A stretch of DNA of 64,000 nt from an uncultured Schlesneria sp. (GTDB taxonomy: Bacteria > Planctomycetota > Planctomycetia > Planctomycetales > Planctomycetaceae). Every line of letters begins with the position of its first letter. Position 1 is the stretch's first letter. The stretch covers positions 114,997 through 178,996 of the forward strand of contig CAIQIR010000057.1 in NCBI GenBank assembly GCA_903871875.1, read 5' to 3'. Both the position numbers and the translations under genes were made by a program. Shown piece after piece: positions 1 to 8,363 of the stretch. The notes under the pieces were generated by a model. The model made no database searches. It was not told where the DNA came from and saw nothing but the letters and a program-made list of their open reading frames with translations.

Positions 1-1
1 T

Positions 2-172
2 CCTCACCCAGGCAGATCCGATTCGCGATTCATCGTCAGCCCGCGAGTCGTCGTTTATGCTGCCAACCAAACGGACTGCCTGACACGCGAGAACGATTTG
101 GCTTTCCACCTGGGATTGCGCACTTCGGCCAGCGTTTCCCCTGGAGCGCGGCGCACCGTTCACTTCGAATGA
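2..172 (+). CDS. C-terminal end of an unknown protein (truncated by window start)
   Basis: An open frame enters from the left window edge and closes with TGA at 170-172, giving about 56 residues (it ends in ARRTVHFE). Codon choice has the C/G-rich third positions seen in neighbouring genes, and the stop lies just before the convergent stop of the thioredoxin-like gene. No domain is recognisable in this tail. It could be a chance open frame because only 57 codons are visible. Confidence 0.4.
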   Translation, partial: PHPGRSDSRFIVSPRVVVYAANQTDCLTRENDLAFHLGLRTSASVSPGARRTVHFE

Positions 173-188
173 CCTCTGTGGGCGATGA

Positions 189-680
189 TCAACGAACGGG
201 CGCGGTGGCCTGAACCTGCTGAACTTCCGCTCGTTTTTCAAGAGCGGCCGTCAGCTTCGATTGAAACTCTTTGGCTTCCGCAAAGCCGACGGATTTATGC
301 AGCAGGTCTGCTTCCGGAGTCAGAATCACCAAGCAAGGCAGTCGTTCGACTTCCAGAATCTTGACGATCTTGGGTTCTTTTTCGTAGTCGAGATGGACCG
401 GGATAAATTCTCGTTCGATCATCGCAACCGTGCGACGGTCACAAAGCGTCTCGTTCTCGAGCTTACGGCAGGGCGGACACCAACTGGCTCCGAACACAAT
501 CAGAATCGGCTTATTTTGCTGAAGTGCCAGCTTCTGAGCCGCTTTCAGGCTGGTTTGCCATTTCACCTTCGAACTGATCGCACCCGCCGGATGAGGCGAA
601 TCCGCTCCCATGGACTGTGTAAGGGACGCCGCAATCAGGCCTGAAGCCAGCATTTGTTGGAAGAAAACGCGACGGTCCAT
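189..680 (-). CDS. thioredoxin-like protein, exported
   Basis: A 163-residue protein with a twin-arginine-flavoured N-terminus (MDRR followed by a hydrophobic stretch), so probably exported. The thioredoxin fold is marked by the redox motif WCPPC in the context FGASWCPPCRKLE, and by the later cis-proline segment VERLPCLVILTP. The family reduces or isomerises disulfides, or acts in cytochrome maturation. The start is ATG at 680, with an AGAAGGG ribosome-binding site about 7 bases upstream; a longer frame to 719 lacks this support. It is a single gene, convergent with the partial gene on its left. The specific partner is unknown. Confidence 0.85.
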   Translation of the reverse strand: MDRRVFFQQMLASGLIAASLTQSMGADSPHPAGAISSKVKWQTSLKAAQKLALQQNKPILIVFGASWCPPCRKLENETLCDRRTVAMIEREFIPVHLDYEKEPKIVKILEVERLPCLVILTPEADLLHKSVGFAEAKEFQSKLTAALEKRAEVQQVQATAPVR

Positions 681-860
681 AACCGGCCCTTCTGAAACTG
701 ACGATTGCCAGAGACCCAATCCCTAGAATCTCTATCGGCGCTTCCGGCCGCATTTCTGGCACAGTTTCGTTAATCAGCACGGACAATTTGCGGTGTATCG
801 GCCTGTCGTCTACGATCCAGCAAACTTCGCAGATCAAAACCTGGATCACCCAACTACGAC

Positions 861-1115
861 ATGGCCCCCGCTCATCCCAACAACCCGTTGCACGGTATCA
901 CGCTCGCCGTCCTGCTTGAGCGACTTGTAGACCACTATGGTTGGGACGAATTGAGTCAGATCATTCCGATCCGCTGCTTTATCTTTGATCCCAGCATCAA
1001 GTCCAGCTTGCAGTTCCTGCGACGAACTCCGTGGGCGCGAACCAAAGTCGAAGCGTTGTATCTGCGTTTCCTCGAGGAAAGCACGCCTCCCGCCGACGAT
1101 GCCCCCGCTCCCTGA
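861..1115 (+). CDS. VF530 family DNA-binding protein (DUF2132)
   Basis: 84 residues. The signature is very clear: [25 protein letters not shown] near the N-terminus, then [18 protein letters not shown] and [13 protein letters not shown]. These blocks define the small all-helical VF530 family, whose structure suggests DNA binding; the cellular role is not established. Length matches the family (about 75-90 aa), with a short acidic/proline-rich tail. It is transcribed alone, with about 210 bases before the next gene. No strong Shine-Dalgarno is visible ahead of the ATG. Confidence 0.9.
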   Translation: MAPAHPNNPLHGITLAVLLERLVDHYGWDELSQIIPIRCFIFDPSIKSSLQFLRRTPWARTKVEALYLRFLEESTPPADDAPAP

Positions 1116-1326
1116 TATTTGCGGCAATTGTGGTTTCCATCGCTGATTTGGGGCCTTTCGGGGTTTTCCGAAGGATGTGCAGGCAGTAAACTTCGGGTCA
1201 TCCGCGCAGGGACGGTGCGGTCATTCGGTCTGAATCATGGCCGTTCCTGCCGGTGCGCCACGGTCAAAATCCGCGGATGCAGGATGTTGGTGGGTCGCCG
1301 AAGGACCTGACGGAAGGGATGCCGCT

Positions 1327-2595
1327 ATGACTTCGAAGCCGCTGCGATTGTTGCATGCCGCGAATGTTCATCTGGATTGCCCGCTGCGCGGTGTTGGTCC
1401 CGTGAACGATGAAATTCGTGAAATCGTCGATACGGCGACGTTGATTGCATTCGATCGCATTGTGACCACGGCGATCGACAAAGACATCGATGCCCTGCTG
1501 ATCACCGGCAACACGTTCGATGGCAGCTATCCAAGTCTCGCCGCGGAAGTCGCACTGCGAGCCGGTTTCGATCGACTGGCCGAACGACATATTCCCGTCT
1601 TTATCACCCCTGGTGAACTCGATCCCCCAACGGCCTGGCATGAGCTTCCTCGACTTCCCGACAACGTCACCGTATTCACCGATATCAACGATCCCCCGGT
1701 CGATCTCACCGATCAGGGCCACCTATTGGCGACGCTGGTACCGGTCACGGCCGAGACGTCGATCGAACCCGAGGAACTGGCCAACATTCTGGGAGGGCGA
1801 ACAACCTCCAAAGGTGATCGCCCGTTCGTCGTGGGATTGCTGCTGCTGGATCGCCCCTCCACACGACACGAACGTTCCAAGCTGATGCCCAGCCGTTTCG
1901 CAGCCCTTGACTGGTTGGTTTGTCCGGCCGGAATTAACACCGATTCTCTGCCGCTGACCGACGGGCATATCCATGCTCAGGCCGCTCCCCAAGGACTGAC
2001 TTTGGCGGAATCGGGCGCTCGCGGAATAACACTGCTGGAAGTCGATTCCCATCGCAAATCGAAACGCACCACCATCCCCCTGGCGCCCGTCCGCTGGGAA
2101 CAAATCGTCCAACCGATCGATCGCGTTCGTGGACGCGATGACTTGCGGGAACGAATGGTGGCCCAATTGGAACGGCTGCCCAATTTCAAGGGCGAACTAC
2201 TGCGAATCATCCATTGGAAGCTGGACCGCACTGCAGGTGATGCGGGTGGCTGGGATGCCGAGACCGCAGCACATGAGCTGGCTGTCGCCCTGACGGAATT
2301 AAGCGATCAGCCGGACGGCCTACGATACATTCATCGCGTACATCCACTGGAGCCGGACCTGACATTGGTTGAGCCGGCGCATCGCGAAGTCCTGACGGAG
2401 TATCTGTTGGCATTGGAACGTCGGCCTGCGGCGAATCACGCCGCGTATGCCAAATGGATTGCCGATGCTCGGGTCGGTGATCTATTGAATGCCGGTCGCT
2501 GGGAACAATGGACGGAATTCCTCTCGCCAGAACAGATCACAGAACGGGCGCAGCAATTGGGATGGAAGTGGTTCGCCACAATCGGAAAGAAATAA
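1327..2595 (+). CDS. SbcD/YhaO-like metallophosphoesterase homolog, metal site lost
   Basis: 422 residues, aligning by eye along its length with the intact SbcD/YhaO-like protein at 18111-19388. Every metal-binding motif except one histidine is altered. The first block is HAANVHLD (Asp to Asn13, His15 kept), GDLYD has become GNTFD (Asn62), GNHD has become GELD (96-99), LLHTS has become LLLLD, and GHIH has become PAGIN. It is therefore probably a catalytically dead pseudo-nuclease kept as a structural or regulatory subunit. The start at 1327 is chosen because GAAGGGA lies 8 bases upstream; a longer frame begins at 1237. Only 15 bases separate it from the SbcC-like ATPase gene, so the two are almost certainly one operon. 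The frame is intact with normal codon use, which argues against a pseudogene. Confidence 0.8.
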   Translation: MTSKPLRLLHAANVHLDCPLRGVGPVNDEIREIVDTATLIAFDRIVTTAIDKDIDALLITGNTFDGSYPSLAAEVALRAGFDRLAERHIPVFITPGELDPPTAWHELPRLPDNVTVFTDINDPPVDLTDQGHLLATLVPVTAETSIEPEELANILGGRTTSKGDRPFVVGLLLLDRPSTRHERSKLMPSRFAALDWLVCPAGINTDSLPLTDGHIHAQAAPQGLTLAESGARGITLLEVDSHRKSKRTTIPLAPVRWEQIVQPIDRVRGRDDLRERMVAQLERLPNFKGELLRIIHWKLDRTAGDAGGWDAETAAHELAVALTELSDQPDGLRYIHRVHPLEPDLTLVEPAHREVLTEYLLALERRPAANHAAYAKWIADARVGDLLNAGRWEQWTEFLSPEQITERAQQLGWKWFATIGKK

Positions 2596-2610
2596 AGGAG
2601 GGACATCCCG

Positions 2611-5600
2611 ATGCGGATCACCGGGATTGAGATCGAACGATTCGGAGTCTGGCAGAACTATCGACAGCCGCTTAACCGCAACGGCCTGACGGTGTTCTAC
2701 GGCCCGAACGAAGCAGGCAAAACGACGCTGCTGCGCTTCATTCGAGGTGTTTTGTACGGCTATCCTTCCGACGATCAACTGGGTCCCAAACAGAAAAAAT
2801 CTCGCCGAGAATCGCAAACGGGATTGTTACGCGTCGAGCACCATGGACGCGAGTACGAACTGCGGCGAACCGGATATGGCGAAGATCAAGGCACGCTGTC
2901 GATCAATGGAGTTCCCGCGGGAGAATCGACTTCCACGTTCATGGAGGAACTGCTGGCGTCGACGGACGAGAAACTGTTTGAATCGGTTTTCGCCGTCGGA
3001 TTGCCGGAACTGCAACAGTTCGCAACGCTGACCGCCGATCAGGTGGGCAATCATCTTTATGGCATGACGCTGGGCCCGCAGGGCCGTGTCCTGATGGAAT
3101 TGCCTAATCGCGCTCACGACGAGCTGCATCATCTGCTTTCCAACAGCGGCCACGCGCAGATTCCCGCGTTGATGAAACGGCATGAAGAACTGTTGCGGCA
3201 ATCGGCCAACACCGCGCGACAACGCGATCGTTATCGCGAATTGCTCAACAAGAAAGACGAACTCGCCGAACGCATTGCCAAACAACGGGCTCGACAGGCG
3301 GATTTGCAAGCGAACCTGCACGGCTTCAGCCATCTGGAAAAGGTCCATCCCCCCTGGTCACGCTGCCGAGACTACCGTCACGAACTGAATACGCTGCCGG
3401 ACTTCAGTGCGTTTCCCGCAGACGGTGTCGCTCAGCTGGAACGACTGGAACGCGATATTCATTCGGCCAACCAGACGCGTGAATCGTTGCTGTCCGAGGT
3501 TTCGCACATCAACCAGCGGCTGGCGAACATTCGCATCGATCCCGAAATTCGCCGCTTTTCCGGGGCCGTTCAAATCGTCGTCGAGCAGCGAGCGTTGACG
3601 CGTGATGTCGAGCCCCGCGTGTACGAGTTGGAATCACAGGCCGACCTGGTCCTGCAGGAATTGACCGAACATCTCGCCGCGCTGGGCCCGCACTGGTCGC
3701 TCGCCCGGTTGGATGCCGTGCAAGATTCGCCCGAATCGCACGCTCGATTCGTCCAGGCCGCTCGCGAGTTTCAAGCCGTCAGTTCCAAGACACGACGGAT
3801 GCAGCGGCGGTACCGTAAAGCCAATAGCGCGACTCGCGATCGGGAACTGGCGCTGCGCACCGAACTGCAAGGACATGGCGTTCCCGCGGAATCATTAAAC
3901 GATTCGATTCACGTCGCGCAGGAACGGCTCGGACAACTCGTGCAGCTGGGGCGCTGGCATTCCAAAGCCACGGAGCTGGAACATCAAACGGCCGGCGTCG
4001 ATGACCAACTGGAACGACTGAATGATCGAAACGGCGTCCCCGACTGGATCTATGGGATGTTGGCCTGGTTCACGATTGCCGGCTTTGCCCTGTTCGTGGC
4101 GGGGCTGTATTCGGCCGTCTACACCGGCTGGCTGGTAGGATTGATCTTTATCTTCCTGTCGGTCTTCGCGGGCGGCACCGCCTGGGCCTTTCGCACGCAC
4201 TTCGAACGCAACCTTCAAGATCAGGTGGCTCACTTACGCGAACAACGACGCGAGTATGAAACCGGCCGCTGGTCAATTCTCTCGTCCCTGCAAGCCTACA
4301 TCGATCAGACGGGCTTGCGCGAATGGTGGGGTCAGAAATTGACCACCGAAGACATGGGCAGCGGTGAATTGCTGGCCGAAGCGGCCAAACGTACCGCCGA
4401 TCTCGAACGAGCCCAACGGGAATTCGTGCACATCCTGCACGTTCGCCGTCGGCTAAGTGCTTTTCGCGGACAACTTCAGCTGCAGCAGCGTGAGCTGGGT
4501 AACTCGCGCAAAAACTGGTGTCATACGTTAGCTCAACTCGGCTTTGACGAAACCGTCGACGTGGAGGCAGCGTTCCGACACTGGAAACGAGTCATCGCCG
4601 CCCGTGATCGCCGTCGACGACATCTGGCGTTGTTGGAGCAATCACGCGATATTCGCCTGGGGTTTGATCGCTTTCGAAAACAGGTCGAAGATCTTGGCCA
4701 CCGCATGCAGCGCCCGACTCTCAACTATCACAGCCCCTCGGAAGTCGTCGATCTGTGGGAACAGGAACTGCGCAACACGCGAGAATCGTTACACGAACGC
4801 AAACAACTGCGAAAACTTCACGTTCGACGTCGTCGGGAAGCCGCGGACTGGCTGCGAAAGATCGACATCCTGCGTCAAGATCACGACCGGCTGCTGAATT
4901 TGGCCGGCGTCACGCATCGCTCACAGCTTGATCATCGCCTGGAACTGATGGAACGCCGCAATCAGGTGGAGGCACTGCTCGAACAAACCCAGCGAGAATT
5001 GGAACATCTGGTCAATTCGCAACCGGACCTGAATTTCGCCGAAGAGGATTTGCTGCGGTACAACCCGAAAGATGCCGCCGGCCTGATCAAGCAGTTCAAT
5101 CACGAACACGACGAATTGGAACATCTACTGCAACAGACGTTCGAACAAGTCGGCACGATCAAACAGGAATTGAAGCAACTCGAAAACGATCGCCGTGGTA
5201 CACGCATCCGCCGTGAACTGACCAATGTCGAACATGACCTGCGCGACGCCTGGCATACCTGGTTCTCGGCGTCACTCGCCGAAGACGCGATTCACGATGT
5301 GGCCACTCAATTTGAACAGGCCAATCAGCCCGAGATGTTGGCCGCTGCGATTCCCTTCCTGCAAAAGCTGACACTTGGGAAATATCATCATCTGTGGACG
5401 CCCTTGGGCCGCAAACAACTGTTTGTCGATGATGACAAGAATGAATCCCGGCCAGCCGAACAGCTGAGCGGCGGCACGCGAGAGCAACTCTTCCTGTCGA
5501 TCCGTCTGGCGATGGTGAAAGCATTTGCCAAAAACAACGTCGATCTGCCGATGGTACTGGACGATGTGACGGTGAACTTCGACCAGGATCGGTCGGACGC

Positions 5601-5766
5601 CGCGGTGGAAACGCTGCTCGATTTCACCCGCGACGGACAACAGCTATTGGTCTTCACCAGCCACTTGCACTACGCACAACTGTTCGAGAAGCGCGGAGTG
5701 AAACCGATCTACTTGCCCTCACGGAACACGCCCAGCACCGCAGTCGAAGAACGCCGTGCCGGTTGA
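2611..5766 (+). CDS. SbcC/YhaN-like SMC-type ATPase with central membrane hairpin
   Basis: 1,051 residues. It has an AAA-type N-terminus with Walker A GPNEAGKTT at residues 31-39, long coiled-coil arms, and a C-terminal half with the ABC signature LSGGTREQL near residue 952 followed by Walker B (LPMVLDDVTVNFD). Two hydrophobic segments at about residues 478-528 interrupt the coiled coil, as in YhaN-like proteins, suggesting the distal end is membrane-associated. There is no zinc hook (CxxC) where SbcC/Rad50 would have one. A strong AAGGAGGG lies 8 bases before the ATG. It probably partners the upstream SbcD-like protein in DNA-end processing or repair; since that partner looks inactive, the nuclease may instead be the orphan paralog at 18.1 kb (inference). 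Confidence 0.85.
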   Translation: MRITGIEIERFGVWQNYRQPLNRNGLTVFYGPNEAGKTTLLRFIRGVLYGYPSDDQLGPKQKKSRRESQTGLLRVEHHGREYELRRTGYGEDQGTLSINGVPAGESTSTFMEELLASTDEKLFESVFAVGLPELQQFATLTADQVGNHLYGMTLGPQGRVLMELPNRAHDELHHLLSNSGHAQIPALMKRHEELLRQSANTARQRDRYRELLNKKDELAERIAKQRARQADLQANLHGFSHLEKVHPPWSRCRDYRHELNTLPDFSAFPADGVAQLERLERDIHSANQTRESLLSEVSHINQRLANIRIDPEIRRFSGAVQIVVEQRALTRDVEPRVYELESQADLVLQELTEHLAALGPHWSLARLDAVQDSPESHARFVQAAREFQAVSSKTRRMQRRYRKANSATRDRELALRTELQGHGVPAESLNDSIHVAQERLGQLVQLGRWHSKATELEHQTAGVDDQLERLNDRNGVPDWIYGMLAWFTIAGFALFVAGLYSAVYTGWLVGLIFIFLSVFAGGTAWAFRTHFERNLQDQVAHLREQRREYETGRWSILSSLQAYIDQTGLREWWGQKLTTEDMGSGELLAEAAKRTADLERAQREFVHILHVRRRLSAFRGQLQLQQRELGNSRKNWCHTLAQLGFDETVDVEAAFRHWKRVIAARDRRRRHLALLEQSRDIRLGFDRFRKQVEDLGHRMQRPTLNYHSPSEVVDLWEQELRNTRESLHERKQLRKLHVRRRREAADWLRKIDILRQDHDRLLNLAGVTHRSQLDHRLELMERRNQVEALLEQTQRELEHLVNSQPDLNFAEEDLLRYNPKDAAGLIKQFNHEHDELEHLLQQTFEQVGTIKQELKQLENDRRGTRIRRELTNVEHDLRDAWHTWFSASLAEDAIHDVATQFEQANQPEMLAAAIPFLQKLTLGKYHHLWTPLGRKQLFVDDDKNESRPAEQLSGGTREQLFLSIRLAMVKAFAKNNVDLPMVLDDVTVNFDQDRSDAAVETLLDFTRDGQQLLVFTSHLHYAQLFEKRGVKPIYLPSRNTPSTAVEERRAG

Positions 5767-5953
5767 ACGGAACACCAATCACGGGTCGCAGGTAGCAAAT
5801 AGACGCCTTGCGACATAACGGCCCAAGTCCACGACGCAACTCTCGAGATCGCACTGCTCAGGCGAACCTGGGCTATCGCGATCGTCGGCAGCGGGACGAC
5901 TCGCTCTGGTGGGCCACAGGAACTTGGCGGCCAGGCGACTCGAGCAAAAAGAG

Positions 5954-5989
5954 AAAGACAAGAGGCGGGAAAACCCGCCTCTTGTCTTT
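5954..5989. terminator. strong bidirectional intrinsic terminator
   Basis: A perfect 16-bp inverted repeat (left arm 5954-5969, right arm 5974-5989) closes an AAAA tetraloop. The minus-strand exit is T-rich (CTTTCTCTTTTTG). It most likely ends transcription of the small reverse ORF at 6034-6132, and may also stop readthrough from the SbcC-like gene. Confidence 0.8.
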
Positions 5990-6033
5990 AATGATATTCA
6001 GCAATTCCGGTTCGGCAAAGGCCGACGACCGTA

Positions 6034-6132
6034 CTACACTCCCAGCTTGCGACGTCGAGCCTTGCGAGCCTTCGAGCTGGCGGGACGGGTACCGTGATTT
6101 GCTTTGTTAACCTTGCGTGTATTCTTGGCCAT
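6034..6132 (-). CDS. very small, highly basic protein (32 aa)
   Basis: A 32-residue reading frame, about one third Lys/Arg, opening MAKNTRKVNKANHG and ending RKARRRKLGV. It resembles small ribosome-associated or nucleic-acid-binding peptides in composition, but I cannot place it in a named family. Support for it being real: an AGGAG 11 bases before the ATG, a stop followed 44 bases later by a perfect terminator, and no competing frame. It sits alone between the SbcC-like gene and a gene-poor stretch. Confidence 0.6.
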   Translation of the reverse strand: MAKNTRKVNKANHGTRPASSKARKARRRKLGV

Positions 6133-6646
6133 GGCGAGATCTGCTCCTGAATTTCCGAGCGACAACAGTTGTCGCCTAATCGACGAGTTCACTTTCGGCA
6201 TCTTTTGACGCCCTAATTTCTGGCCCAGTAGAATAGCAGGCCGGCAACGCGGTGCAAAGTGAAAGGCCGCCCTGGAAGCCGGTTTTTGAAATTCCCCCGG
6301 TTTCTGGAACTAACGGCCGGCAAACAGCGAAAATCCACGGTTTTTGCTATTTTTCCAGGGATCATGAACATGTGGGGCGTGGTTGCAGGGAAATTCCGTC
6401 CAAGTGCCCAGAGAAACAGGTCGAAATTCAGGCCTGATCGGGTCTATTTCGGGGGGGGCTTCCGTCACTAGAGCGGCTCCACGATATTTGTGGCGTCCCG
6501 TGGACCTCAATTCGTGACGTTTAACCCATGTTTCAACGCGACGCGGAGGTGCAAACCTGCACTAACCCCGATCAACACCGCAGAAGAGATCGTCGGCCGA
6601 CGTAACTCAAGGCATTTCTTCAGTCGACGACCGGTTGCTGATCGCG
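6133..6646. other. gene-poor stretch
   Basis: About 510 bases with only short unconvincing frames on either strand. The part next to 6132 must contain the promoter of the small basic ORF. I see no RNA gene, repeat or convincing promoter boxes. Confidence 0.5.
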
Positions 6647-6751
6647 TCAGCTTAGCCACCACCAAGTCAGCCAGCACAGCAGCGGAAACAGCACAAACAC
6701 GATCACAAATCCGACGAAATTCGACTTCCAGTTGTCAGGCCAGCGAGCCAT
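6647..6751 (-). CDS. single-span small membrane protein (34 aa)
   Basis: A 34-residue frame beginning MARWPDNWKSNF, followed by one hydrophobic helix (residues about 12-29) and a tryptophan-rich end (TWWWLS). TTGGAAGG lies 6-7 bases before the ATG. The amphipathic aromatic head and single span are typical of bacterial small membrane proteins. It lies downstream of, and on the same strand as, the outer-membrane protein gene (gap about 75 bases), so it may be co-transcribed. Function unknown. Confidence 0.55.
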   Translation of the reverse strand: MARWPDNWKSNFVGFVIVFVLFPLLCWLTWWWLS

Positions 6752-6825
6752 GAAGGGCCTTCCAACGCCAGATTCGTTTCGAAGATAACAGGACCGTTTT
6801 TTCGCTCGGCAGCACATCGCCGCGA

Positions 6826-7971
6826 TCAGAATCGGACCCCGGCACGGGCCATGATCCCATCGCCGACATCGAACGAGGGTGTCGAATGCAAAAACTGATC
6901 GTGACGGCCAAGAACATAACCGACTTCGACGTACTTGTCATACCATTCGTGATCGCTTCTCAAGCCGATCGCAAAACGATAATCGCTCAGCTGAATCTGG
7001 TTCTCTGCCGACATGCCGGGCATTTGGATCTGGTACGACTCAACGTGGTATTCAGCTGACCCGTACAACCAGTGAGCCGCGTTACCAAAGTTACCCAGGA
7101 AATAACTGATTCGTGACTTGGGAAAGAGCAGTCTCGCTTCCAGCCGATCATTGGGATTCCAGACCACCCCCGCGTTCGGAATGAAGATTTTCTGCACGCG
7201 GTCCCAGTATTGAACACCCATGACCAACAGCAATTGAGGCGACACGCGGTAGAACGCGGTGACATTTCCATCCAGATTTAGCGCTTCACGCCCCAGAGCG
7301 GCTTTCATGTCGGCATTTAACGACGGATTGAAGTCCAACTGGGCACTCCACGGCCCCGCTTGCGGGGAACTCAGCAAGAAGTCCCAGCCCGCACGATAGA
7401 CCGCGCCGGGAAGATTGGGTGCTCCCGGCCCATCCCACAGCCGTGCACCACCCTGCAGTGTGTTCGTGAAGACCCAATCGGGCACCAACATCGAGACATG
7501 CCGCAACCCGCCATCGTATTCTTGCACGCTCATATACCCATTGCCGGGCCCTTTCGCTCGCGCGGGAGCGATGTAACCTCCGTCGAAGACCGTTGTAAAT
7601 CCAAAGCGATGCGGTTGGGGACCGTTAATTCCCGAGATGACGGTCGGCCCGGGATCGTTCAAATAAGGAAGAGCCGGATCCCCACCGTTCCAAAAAGGAT
7701 TCTGCGGCGCGTATCCCGGTGGAGCCCCCATCGGAGCCCCAAGTGGAGCCGTCATCGGTGGACCATAAGTTCCACCGGGGCTTTGTCCGCGAATGACCGG
7801 CGCATCAGGATTTGCCACGAGCCACTGCGGCCGATCCAGCATTGGCGCAATCGAGACATCGCTTTCGTCACGAAATACGGCAACCACAAGATCCGGCTCA
7901 GCCTCGGCTGCGTCGGTTTCTGGCAGGCCGCTGGCAACCAGGGCAAGCACGCTCAGAAGAACATTGTACAC
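6826..7971 (-). CDS. putative outer-membrane beta-barrel protein (DUF6268-like)
   Basis: 381 residues. Signal-like N-terminus (VLLSVLALVASG ending near DAAEA), a low-complexity Gly/Pro region at about residues 60-95 (PLGAPMGAPPGYAP), then alternating amphipathic strands with many aromatics, ending in Phe (ARAGVRF), the usual terminal residue of barrel proteins. The general pattern fits a planctomycete secreted/outer-membrane family (DUF6268-like), but this naming is from memory. The start is GTG at 7971 with GAGG 8 bases upstream. It diverges from the M28 peptidase gene. Substrate and function are unknown. Confidence 0.6.
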   Translation of the reverse strand: MYNVLLSVLALVASGLPETDAAEAEPDLVVAVFRDESDVSIAPMLDRPQWLVANPDAPVIRGQSPGGTYGPPMTAPLGAPMGAPPGYAPQNPFWNGGDPALPYLNDPGPTVISGINGPQPHRFGFTTVFDGGYIAPARAKGPGNGYMSVQEYDGGLRHVSMLVPDWVFTNTLQGGARLWDGPGAPNLPGAVYRAGWDFLLSSPQAGPWSAQLDFNPSLNADMKAALGREALNLDGNVTAFYRVSPQLLLVMGVQYWDRVQKIFIPNAGVVWNPNDRLEARLLFPKSRISYFLGNFGNAAHWLYGSAEYHVESYQIQMPGMSAENQIQLSDYRFAIGLRSDHEWYDKYVEVGYVLGRHDQFLHSTPSFDVGDGIMARAGVRF

Positions 7972-8363
7972 CGGATTAGCCTCGTTACCGAGTGGAAATG
8001 ATGCGACCGCGAACGCGACCGCGAAGTTTGGGCCGGTTTTTTTCAGAAATCCGAATTCGCGTCAACACCAACTCCGGCAAAAAATGCCAGACCGGTTGCG
8101 CCGCCCCCGCCTGTTTGGACTGAAATGGATCAATCGCGGAAATTGGCTAAATCTTTATGGAAATCGACATTGTGTTGAAACAGCATCGGAACGAATATTC
8201 GTTTCCGGCGACATCCCCGCGGATTTCGGGCCGGGGAAGAACGGTCCAGGCCGATGGGTGTCTCGGTACCGAAGTTGCAATCACGAGTCGCAATTGACAT
8301 GAAAGACGACTTTCCAGCAAAGCATGACGCTCGCCAATCGGAACCGTCTGAGGGATTGAATCT
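7972..8363. promoter_or_regulatory. divergent intergenic region
   Basis: 392 bases between the divergently transcribed outer-membrane protein and M28 peptidase genes; it must hold both promoters. I could not find a convincing -35/-10 pair. GAGGG lies 9 bases ahead of the GTG start at 8364. Confidence 0.5.

Noticed and set aside
1327..2595. SbcD-like gene as an ordinary pseudogene
   Set aside because: The frame is intact over 422 codons, has a ribosome-binding site and normal codon use, and is tightly coupled to the ATPase gene; the pattern fits a maintained pseudo-enzyme better.
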